Shown here piece after piece: positions 54,897-63,729 of a DNA stretch of 64,000 nucleotides. The stretch comes from Chryseobacterium sp. JM1. GTDB taxonomy: Bacteria; Bacteroidota; Bacteroidia; Flavobacteriales; Weeksellaceae. A program made the translations under genes and the position numbers. The DNA lies in contig NZ_JPRN01000001.1 in assembly GCF_000737715.1 (NCBI RefSeq), positions 372,001 through 436,000 of the forward strand, in the 5' to 3' direction. Under the pieces are notes generated by a model. It was not told where the DNA came from. It did not search any database and worked only from the letters and a program-made list of their open reading frames with translations. Every line of letters starts with the position of its first letter. The first letter of the stretch is position 1.

Positions 54897-55625
54897 ATGA
54901 AGAAATATTATATCATACTTTATGTACTCATGTCTTTTCTGAGTTATGCCCAATTGGGTATTAATACAAGCAACACTCAGGGATTATTTCATGTAGATGC
55001 GGCAAAGGATAATTCTGTTTCCGGAATTCCTTCGGCAGGGCAGCAGGCTAATGATTTTATCATTACATCATCCGGAAATACAGGAATTGGAAATGTATCT
55101 CCACAGAGAAAATTAGATGTTGATGCTAATAATCAGAGTCTGCGAATTCAGAATCTGCTCCGTCAGGTTCCTGCAGATCATGACTTACTGATAAGGGGAG
55201 GGGCTACCGGAGATGTAACCACAGCAAAATACAGTTATTCTATAAACAGCACAAGCATATTGCCGGGAGCAAGTGGTACCGTTACAATACCTGCTGCAGT
55301 CAATATTCCGGCAGGAATGCTGATCATAAGATCTGGGAATGCGTGCGGGAGAACAATGATTTCCACTTATATGTATTCTGATATAGCACTAGGATATTTA
55401 AGTGCTGTTGCAAGGGACAAAGTAGGAACTGTAACAAGCTCTGCAGGCGGAGCCGGAACATCAGCCACCTGGGGACTTCAATTTGCCAATGTAACCGGTT
55501 GTGCTGACGGTGGAGGAGGTACCCAATTTGATTACACCTTGGTTAAAACGTCTGCGAATACCTATACCATTACCAATAACGGAAATATAGCCAGAACATA
55601 TACTTTTACAGTTTTCCGTTTATAA
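54897..55625 (+). CDS. Secreted protein of unknown function, paralogue B
   Basis: Also 242 residues, with signal peptide ending FLSYAQ. It shares GINTSN, FHVD, QQANDF-I-SSGNTGIG, PQRKLDVDANNQSLRIQNL and the final NNGNIARTYTFTVFRL with its upstream neighbour, 30 bp away. Length and order of the conserved blocks are the same, and differences are spread along the whole sequence, so the duplication is not recent. The pair is ended by a hairpin at 55653-55675. Function unknown. Confidence 0.65.
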   Translation: MKKYYIILYVLMSFLSYAQLGINTSNTQGLFHVDAAKDNSVSGIPSAGQQANDFIITSSGNTGIGNVSPQRKLDVDANNQSLRIQNLLRQVPADHDLLIRGGATGDVTTAKYSYSINSTSILPGASGTVTIPAAVNIPAGMLIIRSGNACGRTMISTYMYSDIALGYLSAVARDKVGTVTSSAGGAGTSATWGLQFANVTGCADGGGGTQFDYTLVKTSANTYTITNNGNIARTYTFTVFRL

Positions 55626-55652
55626 AAAATAAATTTTTAAAATGATAACACT

Positions 55653-55675
55653 AAATCCCGTTTTAAGCGGGGTTT
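55653..55675 (+). terminator. Terminator of the tandem paralogues
   Basis: AAATCCCG and CGGGGTTT form an 8-bp stem with one wobble pair around a 7-base loop. A short T-rich tail follows. Confidence 0.7.
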
Positions 55676-55790
55676 GTTATAGAGTAAGGAATTTAAAACA
55701 GGTATTGTCGTTTTTGGATGAAATATATTTAGAAAGACCGCTGGCATAATAATTTCTTTTACTGATGTTAACTTTTTTAAAAACAATTTT

Positions 55791-56051
55791 ATGGATGAAA
55801 AGATGATGCAGATATTAGGGTGGGTAGCAACGGTAACTGCTATGGCGATGTACTTTTCTTATATTCCTCAAATCACACATAATATACACGGTGACAAGGG
55901 AGACTGGCTACAGCCACTGGTTGCCGCAGTCAACTGTACGTTATGGGTGATTTATGGATTTGCTAAGAAACCAAAAAAAGACTGGCCTATTGTAGTCGCA
56001 AACTCTCCGGGGATATTTTTCGGTTTTTTTGCATTCTTTACTGCATTGTAA
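55791..56051 (+). CDS. SemiSWEET sugar transporter
   Basis: An 86-residue three-helix membrane protein. The PQ-loop motif FSYIPQITHNI (about residues 23-33) and the third-helix VAAVNCTLWVIYGFAKKPK place it in the SemiSWEET family, whose members dimerise to form a sugar uniporter. Length and helix order are normal. It is isolated between gene-poor spacers, with no sugar-metabolism gene nearby. Confidence 0.9.
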   Translation: MDEKMMQILGWVATVTAMAMYFSYIPQITHNIHGDKGDWLQPLVAAVNCTLWVIYGFAKKPKKDWPIVVANSPGIFFGFFAFFTAL

Positions 56052-56211
56052 TATTACTTCAGGTTAAATTTCTGATTGTTATTTTACAACAGCAAAGAAA
56101 AAGATACCACAAAAGTCACGATTTTTGGATATACGGTATCGAACGGCATAGACCTTGGATTAAAAATAATACATCACTAATAGTATATCTTTCTTAAAAT
56201 TTAAAGTTTTG

Positions 56212-56237
56212 CCTCCCTGCCCCGGGAGGTTTTTTTA
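56212..56237 (+). terminator. Terminator of the SemiSWEET gene
   Basis: CCTCCC and GGGAGG pair around a 6-base loop, followed by eight T residues. It is 160 bp past the stop. Confidence 0.85.
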
Positions 56238-56280
56238 TTTCTAAGTTTGTCCTGTGGTATAAAAGAAAGGAAATAAAAAA

Positions 56281-56296
56281 CCCTCTAAAAAGAGGG
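56281..56296 (-). terminator. Terminator of the bacteriocin-like gene
   Basis: CCCTCT and AGAGGG pair around an A4 loop; on the minus strand a T-rich run follows. It lies 8 bp past the stop of the peptide gene. Confidence 0.85.
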
Positions 56297-56303
56297 CTTT
56301 GAT

Positions 56304-56492
56304 TTATCTTGGAAAAGGAAGCGTATTTACAGGATAACATCCACACAGGCAATCCCATTGATCGAAGTTTTCATCACATACTCCAAGAGCTTCGCATCTC
56401 CACAAAGCTCCGGGAGGGCATGCAGGAACATTTGGGCCTCCTCCTTTCAATTGCTTTAATTCTTCTCTTGAGATTTTCTTTAAATTTTTCAT
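56304..56492 (-). CDS. Bacteriocin-like peptide with double-glycine leader
   Basis: A 62-residue peptide. The first 18 residues, MKNLKKISREELKQLKGG, form a leader of the kind recognised by C39-peptidase ABC exporters, and would be cleaved after Gly18. The core of about 44 residues is Cys-rich, with six cysteines at 25, 33, 39, 48, 50 and 52 (the last three in CLCGC), three of the core residues 20-30 being proline. It resembles the many small bacteriocin-like genes of Chryseobacterium. No exporter, modification enzyme or immunity gene is adjacent. A terminator follows directly. Confidence 0.75.
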   Translation of the reverse strand: MKNLKKISREELKQLKGGGPNVPACPPGALWRCEALGVCDENFDQWDCLCGCYPVNTLPFPR

Positions 56493-56761
56493 AGTTAAGT
56501 ATTTAATTCGTTAGTATTCAAATATAATAATATTCCAATAACAGAGAATTAATTTTTTAAAGAAAATTATTATGTTAACTATGACTGTTTGGTGAACTCA
56601 ATAAACAATTCCCACTTAATAAATGAGGATTGGTTTTTATTTGTTTAAATAGCTGGAGGATGTCGTGTCAAATTACAGAAATATTTTTTTGTTTTTACCA
56701 ACATCACTTCAGGGTGATAATTGAAATTTAATTATATTTAACACTTAAAAAAAACAGACCA
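56493..56761. other. Spacer upstream of the amber-split gene
   Basis: AT-rich, no gene visible. It should hold the divergent promoters of the peptide gene and the lipoprotein gene. A small hairpin, ATCAC-TTCAG-GGTGAT (56702-56717), is the only structure noted. Confidence 0.5.
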
Positions 56762-58129
56762 ATGAAGAAAAATTTACCGATCCGGCTGCTTCTCAATGTT
56801 GCCGTGGTTGCTTGTCTGATCTCCTGCCGTTCAGAGGATCTTTTAAACAGTAGTGAAGAACAACCACCTTCCAAGTTCAGAGTATTCACTGCTCAGGAAA
56901 AGGAAACCGTCAACTATGCAAAGGGGTTCAAAACACTATTGGAACACTATGATGAAATCAACAACATCCAACATACTGCCAAAGCCTTAAGAAAGGCATT
57001 TAAAAATTCGTCAGAAATGGCAGATGAATATGTAGAACTTAATATCCGTTCTTAGGATTTCACTACGAAGACCAATGAAAAATTTACGCTTTTTCCATTA
57101 ATGAGAAACCGAAAGGTTGATGGTATTATTATTGCCGTGCTGAAGGAGAATGATACTCAGGTAGAATTCCTGAAGATGTATGCGGAAGCAGAAAACTACA
57201 ATACCATGCTGGATATGTTTAGAGAAGCCTATCTTAAAAACACCCTGCAGCAAAGAATTGCCGCTAAAGGAAACGGGAACTGCAGTTCTGACGGATCTCC
57301 TTGTGATACGGGAGAGGTCGTTATCACCATGCCTGGAACAGGCGGTGGCATTCCCGGAGGAATTTGGAACGGAGGACCTCCTCCCGGAGGCTGTCAACCT
57401 TATGACAACTGTCTCAATCCCGAAGGTCCCGGTGGAACTGGTGGTGGTGAAGGAAATGGCCCCTCCCCTGATGGACCACAATTAAGTCCATGTGAAAAAC
57501 TAAAAGCACAAATTATTGATGTAAAATTCAAAGAAAAAGTTGACGAATTGAATAAATATTCTGTGTTAACTAAGAAAAAAGAAACTGGTTATTCTGAAAG
57601 TAAAACAGGGATTTTTACACCACTTAATCCATCAGCTTCAACAGACACATCCGATGGATTAAAGATACCTGTAACTGCTAATACAAAAGGTTATATTCAT
57701 ACCCACTTAGATGACTATTTAAATGGAGAATTTAACGAAAATGGTGATCCAATTCAGAGAGAACCCATTAGAATGTTTTCTCCAGCAGATGTAAATGCCT
57801 TAATGACAATGGCAGGATTTGTAACAGATGGTAATTACAGTGAACTTTATGGAACCATGGTATCAAGTACTGGAAACTATACTATTAAGTTCACAGGGGC
57901 AGCTTCAGATATTAAAACAGGATTTGATCAAGGTAAATGGGGCGATGATTATTTACAATATAGAAAAGATCGTCAATTATGGTCACTCGAAAAATTATTT
58001 TTGACTTTTCTAAAAGAAAAAATGAATGTTCAGGGTATTGAGCTCTATAAAATAAAAAGTAATGGAACTGTTCAGAAAAAAACATTAAATTCAGAAAATA
58101 AAGTAGATTCTGAGGATTGTTCTCAATAA
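56762..58129 (+). pseudogene. JAMM-like lipoprotein split by in-frame amber codon
   Basis: Two frames, 56762-57055 and 57101-58129, are in the same reading frame and are separated only by TAG at 57053-57055 (position 98). Reading through gives a 455-residue lipoprotein: signal with lipidated Cys near residue 23, a charged N-terminal region (about 40-165), a Gly/Pro-rich linker (about 185-240), and a C-terminal domain. The latter has HTH at 313-315 and SPAD at 340-343, resembling a JAMM motif. Related proteins, as I recall, continue RSQDFTTK at this point, so CAG to TAG is likely. It is followed by a DUF6705-like gene. Confidence 0.7.
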
Positions 58130-58145
58130 TTTTTAAATTAAAAAA

Positions 58146-58739
58146 ATGAAAAATAAAATATATATATTCACCTTATTGTTAATGGTCTTATCACTGAAAG
58201 CTCAAGTAATTGGAACTTTAGAACAGTTGGAGGAATGTACAAATAGACCAAATCATGATGAGGAAGGTTGTCCAGATCTTGAGAATATCACTTATGTAAA
58301 AGATACAAATAACAGACTAGATCAGTTTGTTGGAATTTGGAAAGGCTCATTTGGAGGAAAACAGTATGAAGTACATTTTGAAAAAAAGCTCCAATATGGT
58401 GAAGAAGATATAAAGTGGGATCGAATTTTTGGAAGAATGATTATTAAAGATAGTAATGGAAATATTATCTATAATTCATTACAAAAAACATTGTCTGATA
58501 CAGGATTGCTTCGAGGTGGTAATTTTCAGGGTAGTGTTTATGTTTTAGATTTTATCGCTAATATATATTGTAACGATAGCGGAGCAATTTTTATAGAAGT
58601 ATCGAAAAATAATCCAAACCAAATGTATATGCTTTTTGATAGAGATCAAAAAACATATAACCCTGATAAATGTCCAAACTTTACTACATATGTAACAGTA
58701 ATACCAAGAAATAATAAAATAACACTAACAAGACAATAA
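58146..58739 (+). CDS. DUF6705-like secreted protein
   Basis: A 197-residue exported protein with signal peptide ending SLKAQ. It has three pairs of conserved cysteines (LEECTNRPNHDEEGC, ANIYCND, DKCPN) and a beta-rich body around FVGIWKGSFGGKQYEVHFEK. This matches DUF6705, common in Chryseobacterium and Flavobacterium. It starts 16 bp after the JAMM-like lipoprotein, so they are co-transcribed; such pairs suggest joint function, perhaps effector and partner, but that is inference. A terminator ends the unit. Confidence 0.78.
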   Translation: MKNKIYIFTLLLMVLSLKAQVIGTLEQLEECTNRPNHDEEGCPDLENITYVKDTNNRLDQFVGIWKGSFGGKQYEVHFEKKLQYGEEDIKWDRIFGRMIIKDSNGNIIYNSLQKTLSDTGLLRGGNFQGSVYVLDFIANIYCNDSGAIFIEVSKNNPNQMYMLFDRDQKTYNPDKCPNFTTYVTVIPRNNKITLTRQ

Positions 58740-58767
58740 GTTTACATAAAGTTGGAAAAAGAAATAG

Positions 58768-58794
58768 GGCCGTCTCACAATTCGTGAGGCGGCC
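58768..58794 (+). terminator. Terminator of the lipoprotein-DUF6705 unit
   Basis: GGCCGTCTCAC and GTGAGGCGGCC form an 11-bp stem with one wobble pair around a 5-base loop. A short T run (TTTATATT) follows. Confidence 0.9.
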
Positions 58795-58799
58795 TTTAT

Positions 58800-59020
58800 A
58801 TTAAATTTTAATTAATAATCCTGTGTTTTATTCAAGTTTTCAACTCATAATTTCTGTAAGGATTAACGCGTACTTCTGCCTGAATAAAAAAGAAATTAGA
58901 TTGGAAAGATGAGGTTGATTTAAATGAGATTAAGAGAGCGTTTTTTAAATATGTGAAAATTTCAAAATACAATAATTTCGAAAATGAGTGACACAAATAT
59001 TGAAACATTTTAAAAACAAA
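58800..59020. other. Spacer before tRNA-Cys
   Basis: About 220 bp of AT-rich sequence, no gene or clear structure seen. Confidence 0.5.
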
Positions 59021-59049
59021 AAACCTCTAATTATTTTAATTAGAGGTTT
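59021..59049 (-). terminator. Terminator of the tRNA-Cys gene
   Basis: AAACCTCTAATTA and TAATTAGAGGTTT form a perfect 13-bp stem with a 3-base loop; the minus-strand tail is T-rich. It lies 6 bp beyond the 3' end of the tRNA. Confidence 0.9.
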
Positions 59050-59054
59050 TATTG

Positions 59055-59125
59055 AGGTACCTAGCGGATTCGAACCGCTGTAGATGGTGTTGCAGACCAC
59101 TGCCTAGCCGCTCGGCCAAAGTACC
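59055..59125 (-). tRNA. tRNA-Cys (anticodon GCA)
   Basis: A 71-base tRNA on the minus strand. The acceptor GGTACTT pairs with AGGTACC, including one G-T pair. The anticodon loop reads CTGCAAC with anticodon GCA. The T-arm GGTTCGAATCC is typical, and the discriminator base is U, which is characteristic of tRNA-Cys. No CCA is encoded, as is usual in Bacteroidota. Confidence 0.97.
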
Positions 59126-59192
59126 ATTTTTACCATTTTTGAGGTGTGCAAATATAGCAAAAATTCTTAATGAACAAAAATTTTTAAATAAT

Positions 59193-59672
59193 TTATTTCG
59201 CTCCAATGCTGTTGATATCGCTTTTTAGCTGTCTTTCAGCATCATAATTTTTGATGTTGATAACCCGGGTATTGCTCCAGCTGTCGTGAAGACCATTTTC
59301 TCCAAAAAATGAAAGCTGATCAATTAATACAATTCCTCTTATGATATTTCTTAAAAAATAATCTCCCACAGATGGTTTTTCTCCGTCGGTCATAATCACC
59401 TTTGTACCGGTAATCAGTTTTCCAAGGCTTCTCCCGCCGGTTACAGCTTCAATGAAGAAAGAAAATAATGCATAGGAAATAATCCCTATCAATCTTTGCA
59501 GCAGATCATGGGTATTGGCGAACCAACGACCGTAAGCCGGGTTAATGAGGGTAATGACCAACAGAATAACAAAGAACACAATATAAAATGCAACAAGATC
59601 AATCATATAATTGGCAAATCTTGCACCCTTGGAGGCCCGATGTCTGTCGATGATCTGTAGATATTTTCTCAT
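59193..59672 (-). CDS. RDD family membrane protein
   Basis: A 159-residue inner-membrane protein. The signature is at the start: KGARFANYMIDLVAFYIVFF with the Arg-Asp pair RFANYMID, then a second helix and GGRSLGKLITGTKVIMTDGEKPSVGDYFLRNIIRG-like, that is, LGKLITGTKVIM and YFLRNIIRGIV, which are the family's other conserved blocks. Function is uncertain; some members transport ions. It lies 25 bp after the DUF4403 gene on the same strand. Confidence 0.9.
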   Translation of the reverse strand: MRKYLQIIDRHRASKGARFANYMIDLVAFYIVFFVILLVITLINPAYGRWFANTHDLLQRLIGIISYALFSFFIEAVTGGRSLGKLITGTKVIMTDGEKPSVGDYFLRNIIRGIVLIDQLSFFGENGLHDSWSNTRVINIKNYDAERQLKSDINSIGAK

Positions 59673-59697
59673 GATTGGTGATTAGTTTTTTTAAAAT

Positions 59698-61056
59698 TTA
59701 AATTCCGTTGATGATTAGTTTTAAAGTAGCATTGGTTTCAATGACTGCGGTGATTCCTGATTCATTTAAAAGAATGCTGCCGGGTTTTAGATTGTACACC
59801 CTTCCGTTCATTTTTAAACCTTTGTAATATTCTTTGTTGAAGGCGTCTTCAATGCTTTTCTTTGAAGCCAGTTCCAGATCCTGAGTTGGAATTCCATATT
59901 CATCTTCTATCATTTTTACAATCTTTCCTTTAAAGAGCAGCGTAGCGGTTTTTTGCAGGATATTGGCAGTTCTCAGATTAAATTTTGTATTGGAAAGCAC
60001 AATCTTCTTTTTTGTTTCGTCATAAACAGGGATTCCGGAGATCAGCGCTTTACCGTTCACATAACCTTCTGTTTCAGCCTCAATAATCACTCTTCCGTCC
60101 AAACCGTAAACTCTGATGTCTTTGATTTTCACTTTTGAACCTCTCACATCGTATTCTTTGTTCATGAACATATTTCTAGCAATATTCGTTGCTTCCGAAA
60201 AAGGAACATTGGCTGTAGTTTGCAGGAGAAATTTATCCGCTAAAACCGGAACAAGAGTAAAATTGCCTGCTGATCTTACGTTGGGTGAAGCAGCCGGCTT
60301 ACTTCCGGTAAATGTTTCCGAATAAATATCCATTCCGATATTCGTGGTGATTTCATTTCCATAGAACTTCAATGGCGTGATGTTAACCCCTACCGGACTT
60401 ATTTTAAGCCATGTATTGTATTCCTCCGAAATATTAAAAGGCTGTGAAAAAACATTCCAGGCCATTACCGCATATTGCTGAAAATTAAGTTGGGCATTCA
60501 TCTGCTGATCAATTGTTTTAGCAAATTTTCCCTGCTGCTCTTTCAGGCTTTTTTCGACCAGTGAAGTGATTGGGATCTGTATTTTTCCATAATCCAAGAC
60601 AGGTTTTGTGACCCATCTGAAACCGTTAGGCTGCGTATTGGTAGATATTGTCCAGTTATTGTTAAAATTGATGGTGGTGTTAAAAGACATCACCGTTTCA
60701 AAAGTTGTGTTTTGGTAAGAATACACGCCCAAAGTACCGATTCCTTTTTCCGCCCAGATCTTCAGGGGAACTTCAATCAGTATATTTTGGCTGGTTCCGC
60801 CTACCAGACGGATAGGACGCGTTTTCCATACTTTGACTTTAAACTGGTCGTTATTGTTATCCGTAAACGAATCGTCCTGAAATACCAGTTCTTTTACCGA
60901 AGCATTGATCATATTACTGATCTCAGAAAGCGGAATGGTGACCGGCATGGTGATGCTGGATCTGATCTTAGGAAAATTATATGTTGGCGTATCACCTGCA
61001 GTCTGGCCGAAAACAACGGCAAAACTTAATAAAAATAATAATTTGATGGATTTCAA
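59698..61056 (-). CDS. DUF4403 family exported protein
   Basis: A 452-residue exported protein. The signal peptide MKSIKLLFLLSFAVVFGQ begins at TTG 61056, as no ATG is available. Nearly the whole length is DUF4403, with SSITMPVTIPLSEISNMINA near residue 32, ISPVGVNITPLKFYGNEITT in the middle and a second half with KVKIKDIRVYGLDGRVIIEA. DUF4403 proteins resemble lipid-binding tandem domains, but no function is established. It sits 29 bp downstream of folB on the same strand and may be transcribed with it. Confidence 0.88.
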   Translation of the reverse strand: MKSIKLLFLLSFAVVFGQTAGDTPTYNFPKIRSSITMPVTIPLSEISNMINASVKELVFQDDSFTDNNNDQFKVKVWKTRPIRLVGGTSQNILIEVPLKIWAEKGIGTLGVYSYQNTTFETVMSFNTTINFNNNWTISTNTQPNGFRWVTKPVLDYGKIQIPITSLVEKSLKEQQGKFAKTIDQQMNAQLNFQQYAVMAWNVFSQPFNISEEYNTWLKISPVGVNITPLKFYGNEITTNIGMDIYSETFTGSKPAASPNVRSAGNFTLVPVLADKFLLQTTANVPFSEATNIARNMFMNKEYDVRGSKVKIKDIRVYGLDGRVIIEAETEGYVNGKALISGIPVYDETKKKIVLSNTKFNLRTANILQKTATLLFKGKIVKMIEDEYGIPTQDLELASKKSIEDAFNKEYYKGLKMNGRVYNLKPGSILLNESGITAVIETNATLKLIINGI

Positions 61057-61085
61057 TTTTTTATGTTTTTTTAGTGAAATAAAAA

Positions 61086-61457
61086 TTATTGGTCACCGGG
61101 TTTGAAACTTCTTTCCAACTCGATGCTTGCGCCTTTCATTTCGCCTTGCATGGGTGGGGAAGTTTTTGTGATTTTCAGTTTGATGTAAGAAATCTGAGGA
61201 AAACTTTCATGAATTTTCATCGTAATTCTTCCCGCTACATGTTCCAATAACTTGGATTTGATGGCCATTTCCTGATGAATGATTCCATTGATATCAGCAT
61301 AGCTTATCGTATCATTCAGGTCATCTGTTTCAGCGGCCTTCCAAAGATCCGTGTGCAGTTCCGCATTTAAAATATAATAGGTGCCGATGATGTTTTCTTC
61401 GGGAAGAACCCCGTGGTACGCATATATTTTTACATCTTCAAGAAAGATCTTGCTCAT
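61086..61457 (-). CDS. folB: Dihydroneopterin aldolase
   Basis: Cleaves 7,8-dihydroneopterin in folate synthesis. The 123 residues include the N-terminal IFLEDVKIYAYHGVLPEENI with the conserved Tyr-His-Gly, and KLLEHVAGRITMKI near residue 69. The C-terminal KLKITKTSPPMQGEMKGASI is typical. Its ATG overlaps the stop of thrC (ATGA), so it is translated at the end of the threonine operon, a linkage with no obvious metabolic reason. Confidence 0.95.
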   Translation of the reverse strand: MSKIFLEDVKIYAYHGVLPEENIIGTYYILNAELHTDLWKAAETDDLNDTISYADINGIIHQEMAIKSKLLEHVAGRITMKIHESFPQISYIKLKITKTSPPMQGEMKGASIELERSFKPGDQ

Positions 61458-62767
61458 TGTTCGTGATTTTTATTCAACAAAAATCGTTTTAATTCTTCAA
61501 AATCTGCATGTATTTCTACAGTTTTTTTCTCCTTTTTCATCAGATCGTTCAGGGCTTCGGGAATGTCAATTCTGATATGTGCTGCTTTTTCCACTGCCTC
61601 AGGGAATTTCACCGGATGAGCGGTTCCCAGAATAAATCCTTTTTTACCCGGATTTTCATTCAGATATTGTTTGAGGGAACTAAAAGCAACGGCACTGTGA
61701 GGATCAAGAATATATCCATATTTTTCATAAACTTCGGCTATGGTTTTCAGCGTAGATTCATCATCGACAGAATAACCTGAGATCATATTTTTCAGATCTT
61801 CAAACTGATGCCCGAAAAGTTCAAGAATTCTGGTGAAATTACTTGGATCTCCCACATCCATGGCATTAGATAAAGTGGCTACTGCTTTTTTAGGATGATA
61901 TTCGTTGGATTTCAGATAATCCGGAACCACATCATTTTTATTACAGGCAGCAATAAAGTGTTCGGCAGGAAGTCCCCGAAAATAGGCGAGAAGTCCTGCA
62001 CAGATATTTCCAAAATTTCCGCTTGGAACGCAAATCACGGGATCTGTATTCTCTTGCTGTTGCCATTGTTTTAAGGCCAATAAATAATAAATCTGTTGAG
62101 GAAGCCATCTCGCGATATTAATGGAATTGGCGGATGTCAAAAACAATTCGGAATTAATGCTTTCATCTGAAAAAGCCTGCTTCACAAGATGCTGGCAGTC
62201 ATCAAAATTTCCATCAACTTCCAGGGCAGAAATATTTCCACCCAGTGCGGTAAGCTGTTTTTCCTGAACCGGACTTACCCTGTTTTTAGGATAAAGAATA
62301 ACCACATTAATTCCCGGAACATGATGAAATCCATGAGCAACAGCTCCTCCTGTATCACCTGAAGTGGCAACCAGTACAGTTACCTTCTTATCCTGATCTT
62401 TCAGAAAATAGGAAAGGCAGCAGCTCATAAATCTTGCACCGACATCTTTAAAGGCTAAAGTCGGGCCATGGAAAAGCTCCAGAACAGATATCTGCTCATT
62501 GATTTTTTTTAATGGAATATCAAAGCTGACCGTTTCAGCTGCAATTTTCTTTAATACTTCCGGGGGAATTTCATCCCCGATAAGATCTTTCATGCATCGA
62601 AACGCAATTTCCTCATCGGAGTAGAGGTGCAGATTGGAGATGAATTCCTGATCAAACTGAGGAATAGTTTCCGGAAAAAATAATCCTTTCTGACTGCCCT
62701 GGCTTTTTATAGTGGCCGTTTTAAAATCAACGGTTTCCTCTTTATCTTTTAAATTATAATACTTCAT
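61454..62767 (-). CDS. thrC: Threonine synthase
   Basis: PLP enzyme converting O-phosphohomoserine to threonine. The 437 residues start MKYYNLKDKEETVDF; the PLP lysine is in HGPTLAFKDVGARFM (about residues 102-116) and the phosphate-binding loop ATSGDTGGAVAHGF lies near 135-148. I use ATG 62767, because the longer frame overlaps the end of thrB and adds 13 non-family residues. It forms the third gene of thrA-thrB-thrC-folB. Confidence 0.96.
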   Translation of the reverse strand: MKYYNLKDKEETVDFKTATIKSQGSQKGLFFPETIPQFDQEFISNLHLYSDEEIAFRCMKDLIGDEIPPEVLKKIAAETVSFDIPLKKINEQISVLELFHGPTLAFKDVGARFMSCCLSYFLKDQDKKVTVLVATSGDTGGAVAHGFHHVPGINVVILYPKNRVSPVQEKQLTALGGNISALEVDGNFDDCQHLVKQAFSDESINSELFLTSANSINIARWLPQQIYYLLALKQWQQQENTDPVICVPSGNFGNICAGLLAYFRGLPAEHFIAACNKNDVVPDYLKSNEYHPKKAVATLSNAMDVGDPSNFTRILELFGHQFEDLKNMISGYSVDDESTLKTIAEVYEKYGYILDPHSAVAFSSLKQYLNENPGKKGFILGTAHPVKFPEAVEKAAHIRIDIPEALNDLMKKEKKTVEIHADFEELKRFLLNKNHEQ

Positions 62768-62777
62768 TGTCTTTGCT

Positions 62778-63719
62778 TTATAGGTTTTCATCATTAATTT
62801 CTTCAACGATCTCTATTCCTCCAGGATTTATTTTTGACACGTATACAAAACTCTCAATCTCAATTTCGTCATACACCGATTTCATCAGCTGAGCAATTTT
62901 TTCTGCCGTTTCTTTGGTCTCTGCCAGCATAAAAATGGAGGGTCCGGAACCTGAAATTCCACCACCGAGCGCTCCTGCTTCTAAACTTTTTATTTTAATT
63001 TCATCAAATTTTGGAATTAAAATACTGCGGACAGGCTCTATCAATACATCATTCAGGCTTCGTCCAATCAACGGAATATCATTTTTTAGAATTCCGGCGA
63101 CGAGTCCTGCGATATTTCCCCACTGTTCTACCGCATCTTTCAGGAGAATATTTTTCTTTAAAATCTGCCGCGCATCGGAAGTTTTCACTTCAACCTGAGG
63201 ATGTACAGCTGCCACAAACAGATTGGGAGTACTCAACGGAATAATATCAATAGGAGAGGAGGATTTCACCAAGGTGATGCCGCCATAAATACATGGCGCA
63301 ATATTGTCGGCATGCCGCACTCCGGAAGCCAGTTCCTCCCCAAACATGGCGAAGTGAACCAGTTCCTCATCAGACAGAATATTTCCTAACAAAGCATTGA
63401 CCCCAAAAGCTGCTCCTGCGGCACTTGCCGCACTGGAGCCGAGCCCGCTGCCCGGTTTAATATGTTTACGAATCGTCACTTCAAAACCTTTCGTCAGCTG
63501 AAGATGTTGCTGAATGTTTTGCAGAACAACACCTGCTACATTTTGAGAAGGTTCTTCCGGAAGCCCGAAATGATCTTCATGTCTGATAATGATCTCCGGG
63601 CTGTCCAATAATTTCAGTTCCATTTCGTCGTAAGGCTCATGGATGGCCATTCCCAGAATATCAAATCCGCACACCAGATTGGCAACAGTGGCCGGAACTT
63701 TTATTTTTATTTTTTTCAT
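62778..63719 (-). CDS. thrB: Homoserine kinase
   Basis: GHMP-family kinase that phosphorylates homoserine. The 313 residues show the N-terminal KIKVPATVANLVCGFDILG, the ATP-binding KPGSGLGSSAASAAGAAFG at about residues 88-106, and the late GALGGGISGSGPSIFML. It lies 10 bp after the end of thrA and 10 bp before thrC. Confidence 0.96.
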   Translation of the reverse strand: MKKIKIKVPATVANLVCGFDILGMAIHEPYDEMELKLLDSPEIIIRHEDHFGLPEEPSQNVAGVVLQNIQQHLQLTKGFEVTIRKHIKPGSGLGSSAASAAGAAFGVNALLGNILSDEELVHFAMFGEELASGVRHADNIAPCIYGGITLVKSSSPIDIIPLSTPNLFVAAVHPQVEVKTSDARQILKKNILLKDAVEQWGNIAGLVAGILKNDIPLIGRSLNDVLIEPVRSILIPKFDEIKIKSLEAGALGGGISGSGPSIFMLAETKETAEKIAQLMKSVYDEIEIESFVYVSKINPGGIEIVEEINDENL

Positions 63720-63729
63720 ATTATTTATT

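Noticed and set aside
57180..57485. Plus-strand frame of 101 codons inside the lipoprotein gene
   Set aside because: It lies in another frame of the Gly/Pro-rich linker; the open frame is a composition effect.
57101..58129. Independent gene starting at ATG 57101
   Set aside because: The frame is in phase with the upstream lipoprotein, the ATG is in the middle of a conserved-looking stretch, and there is no signal peptide; a nonsense change is simpler.
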